Of a DNA stretch of 64,000 nucleotides, positions 37,018-46,623 are shown one piece after another. Each line of letters begins with the position of its first letter. Position 1 is the first letter of the stretch. Made by a program: the position numbers and the translations under genes. The stretch spans positions 1 through 64,000 of the forward strand of contig NZ_LHZU01000141.1 in NCBI RefSeq assembly GCF_001580995.1. The letters are read 5' to 3'. The notes beneath the pieces were generated by a model. It saw only the letters and a list, made by a program, of their open reading frames with translations, did no database searches and was not told the DNA's origin. The stretch comes from Acetobacter senegalensis (GTDB lineage: Bacteria > Pseudomonadota > Alphaproteobacteria > Acetobacterales > Acetobacteraceae).

Positions 37018-39006
37018 ATGACGCACTCTTCCCCCCTGAGAGAACTCACCCTGCGCGGGCTTATTCTCGGGGCCCTGATTACCGTCGTTTTTACGGCGTC
37101 AAACGTTTATCTGGGGCTACGCATAGGGCTTACCTTCGCCTCTTCCATCCCCGCAGCCGTTATTTCCATGGCTGTGCTGAAAGCACTGGGCAAAGGCACC
37201 ATTCTTGAAAACAACATGGTGCAGAGCCAGGCCTCCGCCGCAGGCACACTTTCCTGCGTGTTCGCCACTTTTCCCGGCCTGATCATGACCGGCATCTGGA
37301 GCAGTTTTCCATTCTGGCAGACCGCAGGGCTTTCACTGGCTGGTGGCATTGCGGGGGTCTTGTTTACCATCCCCCTACGTCGCGCGCTGGTGACGGAAAG
37401 CAGCCTCCCTTATCCGGAAGGTGTTGCCGCTGCGGAAATTTTAAGGGCCGGAGCAGAAGATGGAAACAGCCGGAGCCTCGGCGCGCTGATCAGCGGCAGT
37501 GTGGTCGCAGCCCTGTTTACATTTGCCAGTAACGGTTTGCGGGTGCTGGCCGATACGGTCACCGTCACCACCAGCGCAGGTGCTGCAGTGTTTCAGGCCA
37601 GCGGGGGTCTTTCCCTCGCGCTGATCGGGGCCGGATATCTGGTTGGGCTGGCGGGAGGGCTGGCCATGCTGCTTGGATGCATACTGGCCTGGGGGCTTGG
37701 CGTGCCATGGCTGACAGCCTACATGCCCAACCCGGACCATCTGAGCGCGGCCGACTTCGCGCAATCCATGTGGCTGCATAAGGTGCGCTTCATCGGGGCG
37801 GGTGCCATCGCCATGGCTTCTGTCTGGACGCTTGTGGAACTGATGGGGCCTGTGGCGCGCGGTTTGCGCTCCATGATTATGGCCAGCCGCGACCCACTGA
37901 CCACCGATCGGGACCGGGATCTCTCTCCGCGCATGCTAGGGCTTCTGCTATTGGTAACCGTGCTGTTGCTGGGCGGGTTTTTTGCAGCATTTCTGGCCCC
38001 AGTTGCTCATGGTATTTGGCCTGCCGTCATTGCTGCCGTGGCGTTCTGTGTGGTGTTCGGGTTCATCATGGCCGCTGCATGCGGCTACATGGCCGGAATT
38101 GTGGGGTCATCCTCATCCCCCATTTCCGGCATTGTCATTATTGCCGCTGTTCTTTCTGCCCTGATGATTATGGGGCTGGAAACCCTGGGGCTGATGCCTG
38201 CGGAACTTATGGCCAACAACCAGAAGCTGGCCATTGGTTTCACCATCCTGCTGCTCTCCGCCATTACCGCTATTGCCGCCATTTCCAATGATAATCTTCA
38301 GGATCTGAAAACCGGTCAACTGGTGGGCGCATCGCCCTGGAAACAGCAGGTCGCGTTGATTGCAGGGTGTGTTGTGGGGGCGGCCGTCATTCCGCCCGTA
38401 CTCAATATTCTCTATCAGGCTTATGGGTTTGCTGGTGCCATGCCCCGGCCCGGCATGGACCCCAGCCATGCCCTTTCCGCCCCGCAACCGGCATTGATCT
38501 CCCTGATTGCCAAAGGCATTTTCACCCAGTCTCTGGACTGGAGCATGCTCTCCGTGGGCATCGGGCTGGGCATAGGTCTGGTTATTCTTGATCTGTTGCT
38601 GCGCCGCCGCAAACTTTCCCTGCCACCATTGGGTGTGGCTGTAGGGATTTATCTGCCGCCATCTGTCAGCGTCACGCTGGCTGTGGGCGCGATCATGGGC
38701 TGGCTCCTGAAACGACGCATGGCGAAAAGCCACGCACAAACTGTGTCTTCTTCCGGCACGCAGACAGAAGCTGCGACTGAACATGACACCAGCGTTGGCA
38801 CCATGTTAGCCTCCGGCTTTATTGTGGGCGAAAGCCTGACCGGGGTCGCACTCGCCATCTTTTCTGGCGCGTTGGGGAAAGACGATGCTCTCTCCATCGC
38901 CTCATGGTTGCCCACCTCTACCACAACCTTGATGGGCTTTCTTGTTTTTTGCGGAATTTGTTTCTGGTTCTCCCGCATGGTTCTGAAGACCGGACCATCA
39001 AGCTGA
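37018..39006 (+). CDS. OPT family oligopeptide/metal-chelate transporter
   Basis: A 662-residue inner-membrane transporter of the bacterial OPT branch with about 15 membrane helices. It opens LRELTLRGLILGALITVVFT; the blocks NMVQSQASAAGTLSCVFA, SSLPYPEGVAAAEILRAG and SSPISGIVIIAAVLSAL are characteristic. The final helices include SGFIVGESLTGVA. Bacterial OPT proteins import peptides or metal chelates. The ATG at 37018 is preferred to a frame start at 36955, which adds a basic stretch without support. It is transcribed alone and converges on the siderophore receptor. Confidence 0.88.
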   Translation: MTHSSPLRELTLRGLILGALITVVFTASNVYLGLRIGLTFASSIPAAVISMAVLKALGKGTILENNMVQSQASAAGTLSCVFATFPGLIMTGIWSSFPFWQTAGLSLAGGIAGVLFTIPLRRALVTESSLPYPEGVAAAEILRAGAEDGNSRSLGALISGSVVAALFTFASNGLRVLADTVTVTTSAGAAVFQASGGLSLALIGAGYLVGLAGGLAMLLGCILAWGLGVPWLTAYMPNPDHLSAADFAQSMWLHKVRFIGAGAIAMASVWTLVELMGPVARGLRSMIMASRDPLTTDRDRDLSPRMLGLLLLVTVLLLGGFFAAFLAPVAHGIWPAVIAAVAFCVVFGFIMAAACGYMAGIVGSSSSPISGIVIIAAVLSALMIMGLETLGLMPAELMANNQKLAIGFTILLLSAITAIAAISNDNLQDLKTGQLVGASPWKQQVALIAGCVVGAAVIPPVLNILYQAYGFAGAMPRPGMDPSHALSAPQPALISLIAKGIFTQSLDWSMLSVGIGLGIGLVILDLLLRRRKLSLPPLGVAVGIYLPPSVSVTLAVGAIMGWLLKRRMAKSHAQTVSSSGTQTEAATEHDTSVGTMLASGFIVGESLTGVALAIFSGALGKDDALSIASWLPTSTTTLMGFLVFCGICFWFSRMVLKTGPSS

Positions 39007-39445
39007 GTCAGCCGCTTATTCTCTTACACTCCCTGTGGTGTGGTGCAAAACCATACCACAGGGAAATTGCCGCTCTCGCCATTTGCCATACCGTTCTCCG
39101 GCGGACAAAGGACGCTGGCAAAAAGCCCCTCCACCGCCTTCTTTCTCACTCAACACCATCCATAGGTATGATGAGCATTGGTGTGGAACAATGGTTTTCA
39201 GAACCACGCTCTACCAGACTGTTCAAACAGCCTCTTCATACGCCAGCCAAAGAAAGATCGTGACGCGGCTCAATCTGAAAAGCGCATTTGAAATGTAGGG
39301 GGCAAGGAAAGAGACTAAGAGCAAGCTTGGCCAAGCCTTGCTCTCCCTCTAACACATCACAAACAAAAAAGCGCCAGACACAAACATCTGGCGCTTTTTC
39401 CATAATCAAACCTGAAGAGAGACTCATCAGGTTTGATAGAAGACT
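39007..39445. other. Convergent intergenic gap
   Basis: About 440 bases. No convincing gene. A copy of the AGAGGCTGTTTGA motif lies on the minus strand at 39223-39235. Two hairpins end the gap near the siderophore receptor. Confidence 0.5.
39365..39399. terminator. Bidirectional terminator between OPT transporter and siderophore receptor
   Basis: AAAAAAGCGCCAGA pairs with TCTGGCGCTTTTT. A second perfect 11-bp dyad, ATCAAACCTGA/TCAGGTTTGAT, follows at 39405-39437, nine bases before the receptor stop codon. Confidence 0.85.
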
Positions 39446-41905
39446 TTAGTAATTAGCGGAAAGCTGGAACAGAAATGCGCGCCCGATAGAGGGGGTAACA
39501 CGGTTGCTGAACAGGTTGCCGTAGTTCAGGCGATTGGCAAGATTGTAGCCATTCATAGCCACTCGCCAATGAGAACCGAATTCGTGAGAAACCACGGCAT
39601 CAAATTCCACATTCGCCGGAACACGTGCCGTATTGGCCGGATCAAGGAACACACCTTCGCGCCATGTCACACCCCCACCAACAGTCAGGTTATACGGTGT
39701 TTTGGGTGCAATTTCGTAAGTGCTCCATACAGTCGCCTGATTCCGCGGAACATACTGAATCTGCTTACCAATATCGGCCAGCGTCCCCCCTGTGGTCTTG
39801 CTGTCATACCGCGCATAGGTGGCAATCATGTTCCAGTTTTTCAAGATCTGCCCTGACACACTCAATTCCAGGCCCTGGTTCCGCTGAGTATCACCAGAAT
39901 CCGTCACCTCTCCGCTGCTGGGGTCAGTCAGCATGGAGTTCCCTTTTTCCAGACGAAAAACAGATGCTGTAAAGCCAATCCGGTCATGAAAAGCTGAATA
40001 CTTGGCTCCAATTTCGTAAAGTCTGCTGCGTTCGGGTTTGAACTTGGAGTTTTTGGGAGACAAAGGTTCGGAACTGTTGGTCACATACAACCCAAGCGGC
40101 GTCGTGGACTCAGCCCAGTTGAAATACACCATTGTATGATCATTCGGTGTGTACATCAGGCTAACATTGGGGTTGAACGTATCCTGCTTCTGGCCCAGAT
40201 GCGTGTCAGGTGTGCTCGCAACACCGCCGGTGGCGTTATAATTGCTGCTCCAGTGATCCCACCGGAACCCTGCCTTGATAGAGAACCACGGCGCCAGCCA
40301 TGCCTGTTCCGAGAAGAACGCTCCCACATCTGTTGCGGCACTTGTCTTCCATTCCTTGCGGCCTACACCGTTTGGAATATTCACAAGATTTCCGGGGTTC
40401 AGTGATCCCACACCCACATCCAGACCCGGAATATAAGCCACAGGATTCAGCAGGTTCGCCCAGCGGCGGATAGCCGGATTATTATAGGCGTAATTCTGGC
40501 GGCGATCATAAATATGCTCAATATCAAAACCACCAATCATCTGGTGCTTGATACTGCCCGTGTTAAAATTGGCAACTGCCGAGGCCACATTCTGCACGGA
40601 CCAGTCATTCTGCTGGTAAGGGTTCGGGCCGCCTACCCCACCAATACGGGAAACCACTGCATTTTGTGGGTTGGATGAAAACAGTGCCGATGTACACGTT
40701 GCATCACAGGATTCCTGCGAGGCAGAGAAGTAACGGCTGTAAAGACCGCCGCGCGTATCATTATACACCGTAACGTATTTGTTGAGCTCCCAATGCAGGC
40801 GGCCAGTCAACATATCAACGTTGGAGGCGTCCTGATCAAATGTGGTGCCATACCAGTTGGTACGGCGCACGCCATATTCCGTAACCGGCTTGCCATAACT
40901 GGCACCCGGTTTTGTCACAACCGGCACACCATAATCAGGAATACGGTTATCGGTCTGGTGCATATACTCAATGGTATAATTGATCTTTTTACCCAGACCA
41001 AAAATGATGGACGGCGCGATACCCCAACGGTGGGAGTACACGGCATCACGCCCCACCATATTGCTTTCATTGCCCATACCTGTGATGCGGAACGCAATGC
41101 TGTCTGTAATCTTGTGATTAAAATCCAGCGTGCCACGATAATAGGCCCCGCTCCCGCCGGAGAAGCTGGCACTAACATGGTTCGCGGCAGTAGGTGTTTT
41201 GGTTGTAATATTGATCGCACCCCCTGTGGTGCCATTACCAAACACCTGTGAAGACGGCCCTTTGATGACCGTCACATGGTCATAATCAAAGCTGTCACGG
41301 GTATAAACACCAAAGTCACGCAAGCCATTTTCATAAATATCGTTCTGCGCTGCAAAACCACGGATAAGGAACTGGTCCCCCGCCATGCCGCCTTCACCTT
41401 CCCCAACGGAAGCAGTAATCCCCGGCACATTTTTCAGCGCTTCATCAAGAGATTTCACGTTCTGCTGCTGCATGAGGATCTGCGGCACAACATCAATGGT
41501 CTGCGGCGTGTGCAAAACGTCCTGCGGCATACGGCTCAAGCCAATAGGGGTCCGCAACGTGTTCATGGGAGACGCCGTTACTGTCCATTCTTCAGCTTCA
41601 GCGCCGTCCTGCCCTGCAATCAGGGTCGGACCATTCCCCTTTGCGTTGGCAAGCGTGGCTTTTGTACCCTGTGCAGCAGCAGGAGGCGTTGCGGCAACCG
41701 GCGTGGCTTTTACGCTGGCATCAGCATGCTGATGGTCCCTTTTATGATGCCGGTGGCCATGAGTTTTTGCATCTGTAAGGGAGTGATCCGCTGTTGCTGC
41801 GCACGCCTGATCTTCAGCCACACCAAACGCCGCAGTACATCCCAAAGTCAAACCCACCGCCAACGGCGCGGGCCGAAGACGCCGACGAACACTATATACA
41901 CGCAT
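39446..41905 (-). CDS. TonB-dependent siderophore receptor
   Basis: An outer-membrane receptor of about 819 residues importing ferric siderophores with TonB energy. The signal peptide is within the first 35 residues; a His-rich linker (about 48-65) and Ala-rich stretch precede the plug domain. The TonB-box-like EEWTVTASP, the plug block PQTIDVVPQILMQQQN, FLIRGFAAQNDIYENGLRD and VIKGPSSQVFGNGTTGGAIN place it with Fiu/FhuA-type siderophore receptors. The C-terminus ends with an aromatic residue (FQLSANY). ATG at 41905 is preferred over GTG at 41914. Fur-like boxes lie upstream, so iron repression is likely. Confidence 0.93.
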   Translation of the reverse strand: MRVYSVRRRLRPAPLAVGLTLGCTAAFGVAEDQACAATADHSLTDAKTHGHRHHKRDHQHADASVKATPVAATPPAAAQGTKATLANAKGNGPTLIAGQDGAEAEEWTVTASPMNTLRTPIGLSRMPQDVLHTPQTIDVVPQILMQQQNVKSLDEALKNVPGITASVGEGEGGMAGDQFLIRGFAAQNDIYENGLRDFGVYTRDSFDYDHVTVIKGPSSQVFGNGTTGGAINITTKTPTAANHVSASFSGGSGAYYRGTLDFNHKITDSIAFRITGMGNESNMVGRDAVYSHRWGIAPSIIFGLGKKINYTIEYMHQTDNRIPDYGVPVVTKPGASYGKPVTEYGVRRTNWYGTTFDQDASNVDMLTGRLHWELNKYVTVYNDTRGGLYSRYFSASQESCDATCTSALFSSNPQNAVVSRIGGVGGPNPYQQNDWSVQNVASAVANFNTGSIKHQMIGGFDIEHIYDRRQNYAYNNPAIRRWANLLNPVAYIPGLDVGVGSLNPGNLVNIPNGVGRKEWKTSAATDVGAFFSEQAWLAPWFSIKAGFRWDHWSSNYNATGGVASTPDTHLGQKQDTFNPNVSLMYTPNDHTMVYFNWAESTTPLGLYVTNSSEPLSPKNSKFKPERSRLYEIGAKYSAFHDRIGFTASVFRLEKGNSMLTDPSSGEVTDSGDTQRNQGLELSVSGQILKNWNMIATYARYDSKTTGGTLADIGKQIQYVPRNQATVWSTYEIAPKTPYNLTVGGGVTWREGVFLDPANTARVPANVEFDAVVSHEFGSHWRVAMNGYNLANRLNYGNLFSNRVTPSIGRAFLFQLSANY

Positions 41906-41952
41906 GAACCGCACTACCTGCTTTAGGAAAATAGAATAGTGCTGTTATCCAT

Positions 41953-41972
41953 AAATGATAATTATTCGCAAG
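41953..41972. promoter_or_regulatory. Fur-like box upstream of the siderophore receptor, proximal
   Basis: AAATGATAATTATTCGCA closely follows the GATAATGATAATCATTATC consensus in its central portion. It is about 50 bases upstream of the receptor start. Confidence 0.6.
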
Positions 41973-41995
41973 TTCATTTAGGGAATACCAGAAAC

Positions 41996-42019
41996 TGATT
42001 CCTATTCTCATTCTCATAA
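41996..42019. promoter_or_regulatory. Fur-like box upstream of the siderophore receptor, distal
   Basis: The minus strand reads TTATGAGAATGAGAATAGG, a tandem of the GAGAAT element typical of Fur sites. Together with the proximal box it suggests a two-site iron-repressed promoter. Confidence 0.6.
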
Positions 42020-42590
42020 AAAATTTTTTACTTTATCGGAAAACCTTTTTATTTCCTCAATTTCTCGGGATATCTGGTATCAAATCCGTTACAAAGCATA
42101 TCTAACCGTCAAATACTGCATAGCTCCCTCAAAAACGCTTTCCAGAAGAGCATTACTCCGCTTTCGAAATGAAGAGGAACTGACGTTTTCTATGCGCAAC
42201 GCATGAGATCTCACCTGTCTCAGACCTGTTTGAAAAGACAGCGATTAAGGGCACGGCACAAAACTTTTGAACCTGAACAGACCGATATGTAAGCCCCTGT
42301 GCGGGGCCCTTAAAACGAAAAAAGGACGCATTTTACGTCAAAGAAGACCGGTTATGCCCATACCGAGGCGTTTCAACCAGGCTGCTGTACATACGCCCTG
42401 TCCTCAAAGTCCAATCCTCATTCTTGTGTCCGCCGCTCCATGCCTTCAAAGCGGCGCTCCATCTCAGATGAATCAGGAGGCCCTCTTTCCTCCCTTTTCT
42501 GTTCAGGACGGTCGGCGCTGCGTGTTTTGCCCCGTCTCTCCGTAAGGTGACAAAGGGGCGACCTGTTAGCCTCTCGCCTTTCGGGCCAGG

Positions 42591-43448
42591 ATGCGCGAAA
42601 ACCAAGACAAAGACCTATCCGTGCATAGCCAGTATCAAGAGAAACAAGGACCAGAAAAAACCGTGCTGCTGAATGTGATTGAACGAGGCCCCGAAAACCC
42701 GACAGAAGCCCCCCATCTGCCGCCGATTGCACTATTGCATGGCATGTTCGGGCGCGCGCGGAATCTGGGCTTTGTGCAACGGCGGTTGGCCACCACACGC
42801 CGCACACTGGCGCTTGACCTCCGCAACCACGGAGAAAGCCCTCATGGGCCAGTCACCTATCAGGCCATGGCGGATGATGTGCTGGAAACATTGCAACACC
42901 ACAATGCTTTACCCGCCATGATACTGGGGCATTCCATGGGCGGCAAAACAGCCATGATGCTGGCCCTGACACACCCCACGCAGGTTCATAGTCTGGTGGT
43001 GGTTGATATTGCCCCCGCGCAGGGTGGTTTTACCCGCATGGATATTCCGACCGGGCTGGAAAATCTGGAATTCCCCCCCACGTTGGACCTTGCCGGGGCA
43101 AACGCGCTGCTGCGCCCCCTTATCCCGAATGAGTCTGTCCGGCAGTTGATGATCCAGAACATGCGGCTGGGAGATCACCCTGGCTGGCAGATCGGTCTGC
43201 ACGACATCATGGCCGGATTACCCGCCATCATGGGGTGGCCAGATCTGCCGGAAAACTGCGTTTATAACGGTCCGACACTCTTTATCCGGGGGGAAATCTC
43301 TCCCTATATCCAGCCCCGCAACTATCCCATCATGCGCAAACTTTTTCCGCACCATACGCTGGAAACCATAAGTGGCGCGGGGCACTGGGTCCATGCCGAC
43401 GCACCAAGACGGTTTGCTGAACTGGTGGAAGAGTTCTCAAAGCTCTAA
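42591..43448 (+). CDS. Alpha/beta hydrolase, YbfF-like
   Basis: A 285-residue cytoplasmic esterase-type hydrolase. The oxyanion segment LLHGMFGRARNLGF, the LDLRNHGESPH block, the nucleophile elbow GHSMGGKTA (about residue 112), and the C-terminal His in SGAGHWVHADAP form a complete catalytic set. This pattern resembles the E. coli YbfF group and its mitochondrial relatives. The N-terminal 20 residues are unusual in being polar and could be part of a longer start. Substrate unknown. Confidence 0.88.
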   Translation: MRENQDKDLSVHSQYQEKQGPEKTVLLNVIERGPENPTEAPHLPPIALLHGMFGRARNLGFVQRRLATTRRTLALDLRNHGESPHGPVTYQAMADDVLETLQHHNALPAMILGHSMGGKTAMMLALTHPTQVHSLVVVDIAPAQGGFTRMDIPTGLENLEFPPTLDLAGANALLRPLIPNESVRQLMIQNMRLGDHPGWQIGLHDIMAGLPAIMGWPDLPENCVYNGPTLFIRGEISPYIQPRNYPIMRKLFPHHTLETISGAGHWVHADAPRRFAELVEEFSKL

Positions 43449-43464
43449 AGGGCGAATTTCTCCT

Positions 43465-45129
43465 TTACAGCCCTAAGCCTTCCACCGTGCGGCCAGCCAT
43501 ATCCAGGGCAACCGCTTCTGCAATGCGGATACCGTCTATTCCGGCGGAAAGAATACCACCTGCATATCCGGCGCCCTCCCCTGCTGGGTAGAGGCCCGGT
43601 GTGCCTATGGATTGCCCATCTTGCCCGCGAGGCAGGCGCACGGGAGAGGACGTACGGGTCTCGACACCTGTCATAACCGCGTCTTCCATAGCGAACCCGC
43701 GCAGCTTCCGATCAAAACGCGGCAACGCCTCCCGCAGGGCTTCCACTGCAAAATCAGGCAGGCAGGTTGAAAGATCCGTGGGCGTTACGCCGGGTTTGTA
43801 GGATGGCACAACATTCCCCAATGTGGTGGAGGGTCGTCCGGCCAGAAAATCCCCCACACGCTGGGCGGGAGCGTTGTAATTGCAGCCGCCAGCCACAAAG
43901 GCCTGTCGTTCCCAATGGCGCTGGAAATCAATGCCTGCCAGCGGATCATCCGGATAATCCTCACCGGGGCGCAGATCCACCACCATGCCGGAATTGGCGT
44001 TTCGTTCCGCACGGGAATACTGGCTCATCCCGTTGGTGACCACCTGCCCGATTTCGGACGTAGCGGCCACAACCGTACCACCAGGGCACATACAGAAAGA
44101 ATACACCCCGCGTCCGTTACTGGCATGATGCACCAGCCTATATTCTGCGGCCCCCAGAAGCTTGTTGCCTGCACTCGGCCCGAACTGGGCGGTATCAATG
44201 ACCGATTGCGGGTGTTCAATCCGCACCCCGATGGAAAACGGCTTGGCCTGCATTTCCACACCTGCGTCCCGCAGCATGGCAAACGTATCACGGGCACTGT
44301 GGCCCACGGCCATGACCACGTGATCCGCCTCTATCACGTCACCAGCAGCCGTGCGCACCCCTTTTATCCGGCGTGTTCCATCCTTCAGAACCAGTCCGTC
44401 CACACGGGTGCCAAAGCGATACTCCCCTCCGGCGGCTTCAATCTCTGCACGGATATGCTCGACCATGGAAACCAGCCGAAACGTGCCAATATGCGGGTGC
44501 GCCAGATAGAGAATTTCCTCCGGGGCTCCGGCTTTTACAAATTCCTCCAGCACGCGGCGGCCCAGAAAGCGTGGGTCCCGCACCTGACTGTACAGCTTGC
44601 CGTCCGAGAACGTTCCTGCCCCGCCTTCTCCAAACTGCACGTTGCTTTCCGGTGTCAGCTCCCCGCGCCGCCACAGGGCAAACGTATCCACGGTGCGTTC
44701 GCGCACCACCTTGCCACGCTCCAGCAGCAAAGGCCGCAACCCCATGCGCGCCAGCATCAGCGCGGCCATGAACCCGCAGGGGCCAGCGCCTATCACGATT
44801 GGCCGTTTATATTCCGCCTTGCCCGCCAGTTCTGCGCCCTGCTCCACCGCCACCGGCTGCCGCCAGGACATATCCGGCGCTATGGTCACATGGGGGTTGG
44901 TCGGGTGGGCCGCCTGAAAACGTGCCAGAACGGCAGCTTCGTTCTTCACCACGCAGTCAACAGTGTACACAAGCTTGATGGCGCTCCGCCGCCGCGCATC
45001 ATGCCCGCGCCGAAACACGCTAATACTTTCCAGCTCATCCGGAGCCAGCGCAAGGCGCTCGCGCACCGCATCCTCCAGCGCCTGTGGAGGATGATCAAGT
45101 GGAAGCCGCAGTTCGGTCAGTCGAAGCAT
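43465..45129 (-). CDS. FAD-dependent oxidoreductase, COG2509-type
   Basis: A 554-residue flavoprotein. The N-terminal 100 residues (LRLTELRLPL ... RRGHDARRRSAIKLVYTVD) are a ferredoxin-like domain typical of this group; the FAD-binding VIGAGPCGFMAALMLARMG follows. NVQFGEGGAGTFSDGKLY and SFCMCPGGTVV are group signatures. The ATG at 45129 is used: AAGG lies about 8 bases before it. A longer frame (to 45288) would overlap the divergent CDF gene start. These proteins are widespread but of unknown substrate. Confidence 0.88.
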   Translation of the reverse strand: MLRLTELRLPLDHPPQALEDAVRERLALAPDELESISVFRRGHDARRRSAIKLVYTVDCVVKNEAAVLARFQAAHPTNPHVTIAPDMSWRQPVAVEQGAELAGKAEYKRPIVIGAGPCGFMAALMLARMGLRPLLLERGKVVRERTVDTFALWRRGELTPESNVQFGEGGAGTFSDGKLYSQVRDPRFLGRRVLEEFVKAGAPEEILYLAHPHIGTFRLVSMVEHIRAEIEAAGGEYRFGTRVDGLVLKDGTRRIKGVRTAAGDVIEADHVVMAVGHSARDTFAMLRDAGVEMQAKPFSIGVRIEHPQSVIDTAQFGPSAGNKLLGAAEYRLVHHASNGRGVYSFCMCPGGTVVAATSEIGQVVTNGMSQYSRAERNANSGMVVDLRPGEDYPDDPLAGIDFQRHWERQAFVAGGCNYNAPAQRVGDFLAGRPSTTLGNVVPSYKPGVTPTDLSTCLPDFAVEALREALPRFDRKLRGFAMEDAVMTGVETRTSSPVRLPRGQDGQSIGTPGLYPAGEGAGYAGGILSAGIDGIRIAEAVALDMAGRTVEGLGL

Positions 45130-45253
45130 GGCGTGACCTTCATCAGATGTGATAGGACAAAACTCAGAATAAGGGAGCCCGGGCTTCCTATGCCGGACAG
45201 CGTCTGAACGCAACGGCATGGTGGCACTCCAGCCCGCAAGGATGCAGCGTTTC

Positions 45254-46564
45254 ATGGCCGACACCACTCCACAGAACCCGCACAACACGGACAGAACCGC
45301 CCCCGCCGCAACTCCTGTACCTGAGGATTCTGGTCACACGCCCCACACAGATCACGCAGGCTACCGCCACGGAACGAAACAGACCGCTGACGGGCCTCAG
45401 GACTCCTTAGGGGCGCCAACAGGCACTGAAACGCCAGCCCACACACACACTGGCCATCAGGATGAGTCTGATCATCTGGACCACGGGCATGAGGCCTGCG
45501 CGCACGATCACCCCGAAGCAGAACAGCCCCATGGCTCGGCTGATCTCCATACCCATGATCATACGCATGACGCGCATGCTACCGGGAGCGATCATGATGA
45601 TGATCACCATCATGATCATGCTGGCCACGACCATCACCACCACGGATTTGGCCATCATCATGTTCATGCGCCTGCTTCCTTTGGCACAGCCTTTGCCATC
45701 GGCATCACGCTAAATCTGGTCTATCTGGCAGCCGAAGCCCTGTGGGGCATATTCTCTCACTCTCTGGCGCTGCTGGCCGATGCTGGGCATAATTTGTCCG
45801 ATGTGCTGGCATTGGCCGCTGCATGGTTGGCAGAAAAACTGTCCCAACGGTCCCCATCCGCCCGTTTCACATACGGGCTTCGGCGCTCTTCTATTCTGGC
45901 AGCACTTTCAAACGCCGTGATCCTGCTGGTTGTGACGGGAGGGGTAGCGTGGGAATCCGTTGGTCGCCTGCTGGAACCCGGCCCTGTGGCGGGCAAGACC
46001 GTCATGATTGTGGCGGCTGTTGGCATTCTGGTGAATGGCGGCACCGCCATGCTGTTCGCCTCCGGCCAGAAAGATGACCTGAACATTCGCGGCGCTTTTC
46101 TGCATATGATGGCAGATGCCGTCACCTCTCTGGCGGTGGTGATTGCTGGCGGTCTGGTTCTGCTGACCGGCCTGAACTGGATAGACCCTGCCGTCAGTCT
46201 GGCCATTTCCGCGCTGGTAGTACTGACTACCTGGGGCCTGCTCCGCGATTCCGTGGATATGGCGCTGGATGCCGTGCCCCGCTCTATCGACCATGCTGCG
46301 GTAGAGGACTTCTTGCGGACTGTTCCTGGTGTTGCCGATCTTCATGACCTGCATATCTGGCCCATCAGCACCACCGAAACCGCGCTTACGGTTCATCTGG
46401 TGCTGGTCTCTACGCCTCTTCCCACTGCCTCAGCTCAAACGGCCCTGTTGCAGGATGTGGTCGAGGGGCTACGCTCTCGTTTCAGCATTGCCCATCCAAC
46501 CGTGCAGATCGAGGAAGCCTGCTACGCTCCTTCCTGCCATCTGATAGACCCGCATACCGTCTGA
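45254..46564 (+). CDS. Cation diffusion facilitator with long His-rich N-terminus
   Basis: A metal/proton antiporter of about 436 residues. Its first 130 residues are a His/Asp/Glu-rich cytoplasmic tail (SDHDDDHHHDHAGHDHHHHG). Six membrane helices follow, with metal-site motifs LLADAGHNLSD (HxxxD, helix 2) and FLHMMADAVTS (HxxxD, helix 5), the pattern of Zn exporters such as ZitB/CzcD. A cytoplasmic domain with VADLHDLHIWPIS completes it. The start is uncertain among 45218, 45242 and 45254; AAGGA favours the last. It is followed 59 bases later by a second CDF. Confidence 0.92.
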   Translation: MADTTPQNPHNTDRTAPAATPVPEDSGHTPHTDHAGYRHGTKQTADGPQDSLGAPTGTETPAHTHTGHQDESDHLDHGHEACAHDHPEAEQPHGSADLHTHDHTHDAHATGSDHDDDHHHDHAGHDHHHHGFGHHHVHAPASFGTAFAIGITLNLVYLAAEALWGIFSHSLALLADAGHNLSDVLALAAAWLAEKLSQRSPSARFTYGLRRSSILAALSNAVILLVVTGGVAWESVGRLLEPGPVAGKTVMIVAAVGILVNGGTAMLFASGQKDDLNIRGAFLHMMADAVTSLAVVIAGGLVLLTGLNWIDPAVSLAISALVVLTTWGLLRDSVDMALDAVPRSIDHAAVEDFLRTVPGVADLHDLHIWPISTTETALTVHLVLVSTPLPTASAQTALLQDVVEGLRSRFSIAHPTVQIEEACYAPSCHLIDPHTV

Positions 46565-46623
46565 ATGCCTTGTTCCGCCCTACCGGCTCCCGTTCTCGTT
46601 TCGCATAAAAGGTTCCGCCTGTT

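Larger units (their letters stand above)
41906..42590. other. Regulatory gap between siderophore receptor and hydrolase
   Basis: About 685 bases between divergent genes. The part next to the receptor (about 41950-42025) is A+T-rich and has two Fur-like elements. The rest has no supported gene; one end motif (42222-42239) resembles the repeat at 9496. A GCCCC/GGGGC hairpin occurs at about 42293. Confidence 0.55.

Noticed and set aside
42267-42310. TTGAACCTGA sequence recalling a TPP riboswitch end
   Set aside because: The CTGAGA element and other conserved parts are not in order upstream, and no thiamine gene follows.
42292-42313. GCCCC/GGGGC hairpin
   Set aside because: Short stem, no T run, and no gene ending just before it.
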